Shown: positions 59,811 through 64,000 of the stretch, piece after piece
Numbering within the stretch: the stretch's first letter is position 1
Layout: each line of letters begins with the position of its first letter
Assembly (NCBI GenBank): GCA_964593555.1
Contig: CAZQIC010000003.1
Span: 1 to 64,000, forward strand
Origin: CAZQIC01 sp964593555
GTDB lineage: Bacteria > Bacteroidota > Bacteroidia > JAFLBG01
Direction of reading: 5' to 3'
Length of the DNA stretch: 64,000 nucleotides
Program-made: the position numbers and the translations under genes
Notes under the pieces: model-generated
Told to the model about the DNA's origin: nothing
The model's database searches: none
What the model saw: the letters and a program-made list of their open reading frames with translations, nothing else

Positions 59811-60755
59811 CTAGTTCGTAACCGTAAACCTGCCTGAGTTAAGCACATTTCCGCTCTCACCTTTAATGGTATATATGTAAACGCCTGCCGCTAATTTTTC
59901 GGCATTCATTTTGAAGGATTTGTTTTCAATATCATAATTACCAATGTGCTGACCTGTTGAGCTTGTTATACTTACCTTTTTCGCTTTATTGGAATTAAAC
60001 GAAAAATTTAATTCTTTGTTGGTTGGATTTGGAAAGATGTTTACAGAAGCTGAAACATCGCCATCATCTATTCCGCTTGTAAAACCTAAGAAGATATCAT
60101 CGATCAATAATTCGCTGCCCGCCTTTGGATTGTTTTTTCCGCTGGATGAAAATGCAATAACAGAAGTGTCAGGACTTGTGCTTGGGAAAGCCGTATTATA
60201 AATAATTGGAATAACATGTTTAGTATAAGCAGATACTGTGGTTGTTGCTATAGTTAAATAGCCTACGCCAATGGTATCCTTTAAGGAGCCATTAGCCTTT
60301 AATAGAACAATTGCTGCGCTGGCAGTATCAGCACCATTGGGGGTGTATTTTGACCAAAACTCAAGTGTGCTTGGGCGCGATGCATATGCGTATCCATAAG
60401 TGATCGATGGTGGAAGTCCTAAAGCGATTTTACCAGTCACTATTAGTCCTATTGTATCCTGCAGATACCATCCACTTGGAGGTGAGTTCAATGCAACTGT
60501 TAGTATTCTACATGCAGCAGTTCCTCCGTGCGCATCTGTGCTTTTAAAAATGCTTACTGGGTTACCACCGGCAAGTGAATTCGAAAGAATATTTAATGTT
60601 GCCCAGCCTTTGGGTTCATCATAGGCAGGGTTAGCACCGCTTGCCGGCGTGTTATTCCAGCTAGTGCTGCCACCTTCAAAATTAAAGGCTGGCTGAGCGT
60701 AAGCAAATGGTATCGCAACAATGGTCGCAATAATTATACTGTAGAGTTTTTTCAT
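59811..60755 (-). CDS. Secreted protein with T9SS type A sorting domain
   Basis: 314 aa from the ATG at 60755 (signal peptide KKLYSIIIATIVAIPFAYAQ follows; the longer frame to 60815 adds 20 unlikely residues). Residues about 21-230 form a beta-sandwich starting FNFEGGSTSWNN and including ELLIDDIFLGF, as in the PCMD/carbohydrate-binding-like N-terminal domains of Bacteroidota. The last 75 residues (VNIFPNPTNKELNFSFNSN, KVSITSSTGQHIG, LAAGVYIYTIKGESG) are a T9SS type A sorting domain. A GDVSASVNIFPNPT junction separates the two parts. Function unknown. Confidence 0.85.
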   Translation of the reverse strand: MKKLYSIIIATIVAIPFAYAQPAFNFEGGSTSWNNTPASGANPAYDEPKGWATLNILSNSLAGGNPVSIFKSTDAHGGTAACRILTVALNSPPSGWYLQDTIGLIVTGKIALGLPPSITYGYAYASRPSTLEFWSKYTPNGADTASAAIVLLKANGSLKDTIGVGYLTIATTTVSAYTKHVIPIIYNTAFPSTSPDTSVIAFSSSGKNNPKAGSELLIDDIFLGFTSGIDDGDVSASVNIFPNPTNKELNFSFNSNKAKKVSITSSTGQHIGNYDIENKSFKMNAEKLAAGVYIYTIKGESGNVLNSGRFTVTN

Positions 60756-60849
60756 TTTTTCAGATTTTAGATTAAGCGTAACTATAAATGTACAAAAAAG
60801 TGCCTTGATAAGCAAAAAGCCGATTACCTAGGGTTACAGGCCAGAATTT

Positions 60850-62691
60850 TTACACAAATGCCTGTATTTCATAAAGCTTTTTGTAGGCTCCGTTTGTTTG
60901 AATAAGATCTTTATGGGTTCCTCTTTCTATGATCTCACCTTTTTGCATTACAATAATTTCATCTGCATGTTGAATGGTTGACAATCGGTGAGCAATAACA
61001 ATCGAAGTTCGGTTTTTCATTAAACGTTCAAGAGCATCCTGTACTAATTTTTCTGATTCGGTATCTAAAGCAGAAGTAGCTTCATCCAAAATCAATATTG
61101 GTGGATTTTTTAAAACAGCTCTTGCAATACTAAGGCGCTGACGCTGCCCTCCTGATAATTTTCCGCCGCGATCACCAATGTTTGTATCGTAAGCATTTTC
61201 CATTTGAACAATGAACTCATGTGCATTCGCGATCTTAGCCGCGCTGATCACATCTTCTTTTTTTGCATCAGGCATACCAAACGCAATATTGTTGAATACG
61301 GTATCATTGAATAAGATTGATTCCTGCGAAACAATTCCCATTAATGCTCTTAACTCTTTTATTTTAATTTCTTTTAATGAAACACCATCGATAAATATTT
61401 CTCCCTTGTCGGCATCAAAAAAGCGGGGCAGCATATCAGCAAGTGTTGTTTTGCCCGAACCGGATTGCCCGACAAGTGCAATTGTTTTTCCCTTTGGCAC
61501 AACAAGGTTAATATCTCTCAGCACCCAGCCATCATCCCCTTTTTTATAGGCGAAGGAAACATTTTTGTATTCAATAGAATTTTTAAATACAGGTGCAGGT
61601 TTTGCGTTAGCGTATTCATGAATTATTTCATCAGCGTCTAATATTTTTTCTATGCGTTCAACAGATGCCACTCCGCGCTGCACATTATACCATGCTGTTG
61701 TAAGTGCTTTTGCGGGAGGAAGTATTTGTGAAAATATAGCGATGAAGGTGATGAATATAGAAGCCTTAAACCCTGAATCAATTACTTCTTTTCCTCCCAA
61801 ATACATCAACACTGCGAGAATGGCAACGCCAAAAATTTCACTTAATGGAGAAGCAAGATCATTCTTTCTATACATTTTTATGCTGTGCTTAGTAAAGGCT
61901 TCATTTTCTTTTTCAAATTTTTCGAACGAGGACTTTTCAGCATTAAAGCCCTTGATGATCCTTAATCCGCCAAGCGTTTCTTCCATTATGGAAAAGATAC
62001 TTCCCAATTTTTCCTTTGCTTTTGCCGAACTCCTTTTTAAGCTGGAAGCTACTTTACCAATGAGAAATCCAGGCAGGGGTAACAGAACGAACATGTATAG
62101 AGTAAGATGTACATTCATGAAAAACATGGTTGCCAAAAGCATCACGATATTTATCGGGTCGCGAAAAAGCATTTCCAATGAATTCATAATGCTCCATTCT
62201 ATTTCTTGCACATCGGTGGTAATACGTGACATGATATCACCTTTTCTTTCATCGGAATAATAGGACAGGGGCAAACGAATTGTTTTCTGGTAGATATCAT
62301 TCCTTATGTCTTTCACTACCCCATTGCGAATGTTGGCCAGGAAAAACATGGCGAGGTAACGAAACAAATTTTTAATAATAGTGAATACTATAACAAGTAC
62401 ACAAATAAAAATGAGTGCCTTTATTTTTCCTTCATCAACAATAAGCTTACTTAGTTCATAATAAAAAGTGTCGATGAGGTTTTGAATGGAAGCTTTTAAT
62501 TCCGGTCGCCCCTTTGCTAATGTTGCCGCATAATCGTTTTGGTCTTTCATGAACAGCAGGTCCAGGAAAGGTGCCGCCATGGTAATAGAAAAAAGAGAAA
62601 AGATTACCGAGAGTATATTGAAAAGTATATTTAAACCTGCATAGGTTTTGTATCCCTTCACATACCTTAGTATTCTGAATACTTTTTTCAT
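60850..62691 (-). CDS. ABC exporter, MsbA-like (ATPase/permease half-transporter)
   Basis: 613 aa. An N-terminal six-helix ABC_membrane domain (about 20-330) and a C-terminal nucleotide-binding domain: Walker A GQSGSGKTT, Q-loop SQESILF, signature LSGGQRQRLSIARA, Walker B PILILDEATSALD, H-loop IVIAHRLST. This is the MsbA/lipid A flippase-type fold; lipid or LPS-precursor export is likely but the substrate is not defined by sequence. An exact -7 box lies 5 nt before the start codon. Monocistronic as far as can be seen. Confidence 0.9.
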   Translation of the reverse strand: MKKVFRILRYVKGYKTYAGLNILFNILSVIFSLFSITMAAPFLDLLFMKDQNDYAATLAKGRPELKASIQNLIDTFYYELSKLIVDEGKIKALIFICVLVIVFTIIKNLFRYLAMFFLANIRNGVVKDIRNDIYQKTIRLPLSYYSDERKGDIMSRITTDVQEIEWSIMNSLEMLFRDPINIVMLLATMFFMNVHLTLYMFVLLPLPGFLIGKVASSLKRSSAKAKEKLGSIFSIMEETLGGLRIIKGFNAEKSSFEKFEKENEAFTKHSIKMYRKNDLASPLSEIFGVAILAVLMYLGGKEVIDSGFKASIFITFIAIFSQILPPAKALTTAWYNVQRGVASVERIEKILDADEIIHEYANAKPAPVFKNSIEYKNVSFAYKKGDDGWVLRDINLVVPKGKTIALVGQSGSGKTTLADMLPRFFDADKGEIFIDGVSLKEIKIKELRALMGIVSQESILFNDTVFNNIAFGMPDAKKEDVISAAKIANAHEFIVQMENAYDTNIGDRGGKLSGGQRQRLSIARAVLKNPPILILDEATSALDTESEKLVQDALERLMKNRTSIVIAHRLSTIQHADEIIVMQKGEIIERGTHKDLIQTNGAYKKLYEIQAFV

Positions 62692-62696
62692 TATTG

Positions 62697-62704
62697 CAAA
62701 TGTA
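62697..62704 (-). promoter_or_regulatory. -7 element for the ABC exporter
   Basis: Minus strand TACATTTG, an exact TAnnTTTG match whose last base is only 5 nt upstream of the ATG (62691). The transcript should be leaderless or nearly so. Confidence 0.5.
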
Positions 62705-62754
62705 AGCTATTGCCCCAATAAAACAGGAGAGAATTTTTAAGAGAGGGGCAACGC

Positions 62755-63303
62755 TTACTCCTTGCTATTATTGTTTTGCAGATCGAGATTGTAGCGATTC
62801 TTTAATCCACCACGGAAAATTTTATGCATAGGAAGATATTTTTTTATGCCCAAATGGCAATTTGCTTCCCACCAAACACTGTTGGTGCTTACCTCGAAAA
62901 AGGCAGCGTATGTTAAAAAGCGATAATCAACTCCTCCACCCAGATTCACGCCGCTATAAATTCCTGGCCCAGTATCGGTTTCGTTTATCCATTTAGTATA
63001 CATGTATCCTGCCAATACGTACATTTTAAAATGGTCCTTGTTAATTATGTTGAACCTAGTATTAATGGTTATATAATATTCATTAATTGGTGAATGGTCC
63101 GATACTGTCCTGATCCCGGCACCATAATGATAATAGTCTGCAAAAACACCTATTCTCCTCTTTTCTATACCCGCTCTGAAATCAAATCCTACCTGTGTGA
63201 TCATAGGATTAAATACTCCGCCCCCACCGATGGTAAGGTATTGCGCCACCGATTGCTTCGCGTGCAGCAAAAAAACAAGTATGATCAATATATAGCGAAG
63301 CAT
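62755..63303 (-). CDS. Putative outer-membrane beta-barrel protein
   Basis: 182 aa. Signal peptide (1-20, ...QSVAQ) followed by alternating amphipathic strands typical of an 8-strand OMP barrel: YLTIGGGGVFNPMITQVGFDFRAGIEK, RIGVFADYYHYGAGI, YYITINTRFNI, HFKMYVLAGYMYTKW, YSGVNLGGGVDYRF and YAAFFEVSTNSVWWEANCHLGIKKYL. Tyr/Trp residues abound. No named family recognised. Divergent from rbfA, 82 nt between starts. Confidence 0.75.
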   Translation of the reverse strand: MLRYILIILVFLLHAKQSVAQYLTIGGGGVFNPMITQVGFDFRAGIEKRRIGVFADYYHYGAGIRTVSDHSPINEYYITINTRFNIINKDHFKMYVLAGYMYTKWINETDTGPGIYSGVNLGGGVDYRFLTYAAFFEVSTNSVWWEANCHLGIKKYLPMHKIFRGGLKNRYNLDLQNNNSKE

Positions 63304-63373
63304 ATAGCCATATGACGCAAATTTTAGAAAAAAGTTGCTTGTAAGTAGACATTACTATCTGCCGATCTTTTGA

Positions 63374-63381
63374 TAACTTTG
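63374..63381 (+). promoter_or_regulatory. -7 element for rbfA
   Basis: TAACTTTG is an exact TAnnTTTG match ending 4 nt before the ATG at 63386, again implying a leaderless or near-leaderless transcript. Confidence 0.55.
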
Positions 63382-63385
63382 TATT

Positions 63386-63724
63386 ATGGCAACAGTAAGG
63401 CAAGAGAGAGTAGCAAAGCTATTACAAAAGGAAATAGGGGATATTTTTTTATTCAAAGGGAAAATTCTTTTTGGCAACGCGTTCATTACTGTTACTGGTG
63501 TTCGTATAACACCCGACCTTTCATTGGCGCGTGTTCATGTGAGTCTTTTCAAAGCTGCTGATTCTGCAGCACTGCTCAAGTTGATTAAAGAACATACAAA
63601 GGATATTCGAAGGGAATTGGGTAACAGGGTGGGAAAACAATTGCGTATTACACCGGCACTCGAATTTTTTATTGATGACTCATTGGATTACGTGGAGAAG
63701 ATAGAGAATCTTTTAAAAAAATAA
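63386..63724 (+). CDS. rbfA: 30S ribosome-binding factor
   Basis: 112 aa, a KH-type small protein that assists 16S rRNA 5' end maturation and cold adaptation. Recognised by RQERVAKLLQKEIGDIFLF, ITVTGVRITPDLSLARVHVSLF, IRRELGNRVGKQLRITPALEFFIDDSLDYVEKIENLLKK. Length is normal. It is followed after 57 nt by a LolC/E-like permease gene, a pairing conserved across Bacteroidota. Confidence 0.95.
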   Translation: MATVRQERVAKLLQKEIGDIFLFKGKILFGNAFITVTGVRITPDLSLARVHVSLFKAADSAALLKLIKEHTKDIRRELGNRVGKQLRITPALEFFIDDSLDYVEKIENLLKK

Positions 63725-63781
63725 TCAATAAAAGTTCAATTAGAAGTCTTGTCAACTGACAACCAATAACCAGCAACTAAA

Positions 63782-64000
63782 TTGAAACTTCCCTTATTCA
63801 TAGCAAAGCGTTACCTGGTTTCAAAAAAATCACACAATGCTATTAATATTATTTCAATTATATCAGTAATCAGTATTGCAGTTGGTACTACCGCACTTAT
63901 TGTTGTTCTGTCGGCTTTTAACGGCCTCTCGGGCTTGGTAAAAACATTATATAATTCTTTTGATCCGGATATCGAGGTTACCATTAAAGAAGGCAAAACT
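63782..64000 (+). CDS. ABC transporter permease, LolC/LolE (MacB-like) family, 3' end outside window
   Basis: 73 codons to the window edge, frame open. The likely start is the TTG at 63782 (no ATG nearby). The product begins KLPLFIAKRYLVSKKSHNAIN, then a hydrophobic helix IISIISVISIAVGTTALIVVLSAFNG and LSGLVKTLYNSFDPDIEVTI. This is the N-terminal helix plus start of the periplasmic domain typical of lipoprotein-release permeases (LolC/E). The basic RYLVSKKSHNAIN start and the FNG turn are hallmarks. Follows rbfA. Confidence 0.85.
   Translation, partial: MKLPLFIAKRYLVSKKSHNAINIISIISVISIAVGTTALIVVLSAFNGLSGLVKTLYNSFDPDIEVTIKEGKT

Noticed and set aside
61652..62260. 202-aa plus-strand ORF inside the ABC exporter
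   Set aside because: Antisense shadow of a conserved MsbA-like membrane domain.

Overview
The window is AT-rich bacterial chromosomal DNA from a member of the Bacteroidota, probably an uncultured relative of the Chitinophagales/Sphingobacteriales (the order is inference). The phylum call rests on seven proteins ending in the CHU_C / gliding-motility-associated (T9SS type B) sorting domain, two with T9SS type A tails, SprB-repeat and SBBP-propeller adhesin-like proteins, TAnnTTTG-type promoter -7 boxes, futalosine-type menaquinone synthesis (mqnC), and phylum-typical gene orders such as ftsX-DUF3098-uppP-truB-queA and rbfA-LolC/E-type permease. I found no rRNA, tRNA, CRISPR array, transposase or phage gene.

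Layout. 1-4.5 kb: the end of a T9SS cargo gene, a kelch-repeat cargo protein, dxs and a small lipoprotein. 4.7-16.5 kb: three giant secreted proteins (FN3-like; two DUF7948-like/SBBP/PKD proteins, one carrying SprB repeats). 16.7-20.4 kb: pepA-pdxA, divergent from mqnC. 20.5-20.9 kb: a small pinensin-like (lanthipeptide) precursor with an apparently frameshifted cysteine-rich tail. 21-24 kb: an operon of a secreted repeat protein, a VTC-domain polymerase, a DUF4956 membrane protein and an OprO/P-type porin. 24.1-27.6 kb (minus): rlmN, polyprenyl synthetase, an orphan class II aaRS-like protein and a MORN-like lipoprotein. 27.7-33.5 kb: an amidohydrolase, then the minus-strand run ftsX, DUF3098, uppP, truB, queA, ispD. 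33.7-38.1 kb: leuS and a DUF3108 protein. 38.4-49.4 kb: a T9SS cargo protein, DUF2459, DsbD, photolyase, tilS, pabB and hemH. 49.5-60.8 kb: two more giant cargo proteins and a type A cargo protein. 60.9-64 kb: an MsbA-like ABC exporter, a beta-barrel protein, rbfA and a truncated LolC/E-like permease.

The genes link into several pathways. dxs and ispD feed the MEP isoprenoid route, the polyprenyl synthetase makes long-chain prenyl diphosphate, mqnC (and perhaps the amidohydrolase) makes menaquinone, and uppP recycles undecaprenyl pyrophosphate. The many cargo proteins imply a T9SS encoded elsewhere.

The most unusual feature is leuS (1156 aa). It contains an in-frame insertion of a complete DUF559 (Vsr/PD-(D/E)XK-like) nuclease module bracketed by GC-rich palindromic repeats, plus two further palindrome copies elsewhere in the same ORF. 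Related in-frame repeats of another family lie in the amidohydrolase and pabB genes, read in different frames. This suggests a family of small intragenic mobile palindromes possibly associated with a DUF559 nuclease. Second in interest are the frame-disrupted RiPP precursor and a 2227-aa SprB protein built from four tandem copies of a roughly 906-bp, four-domain super-repeat.
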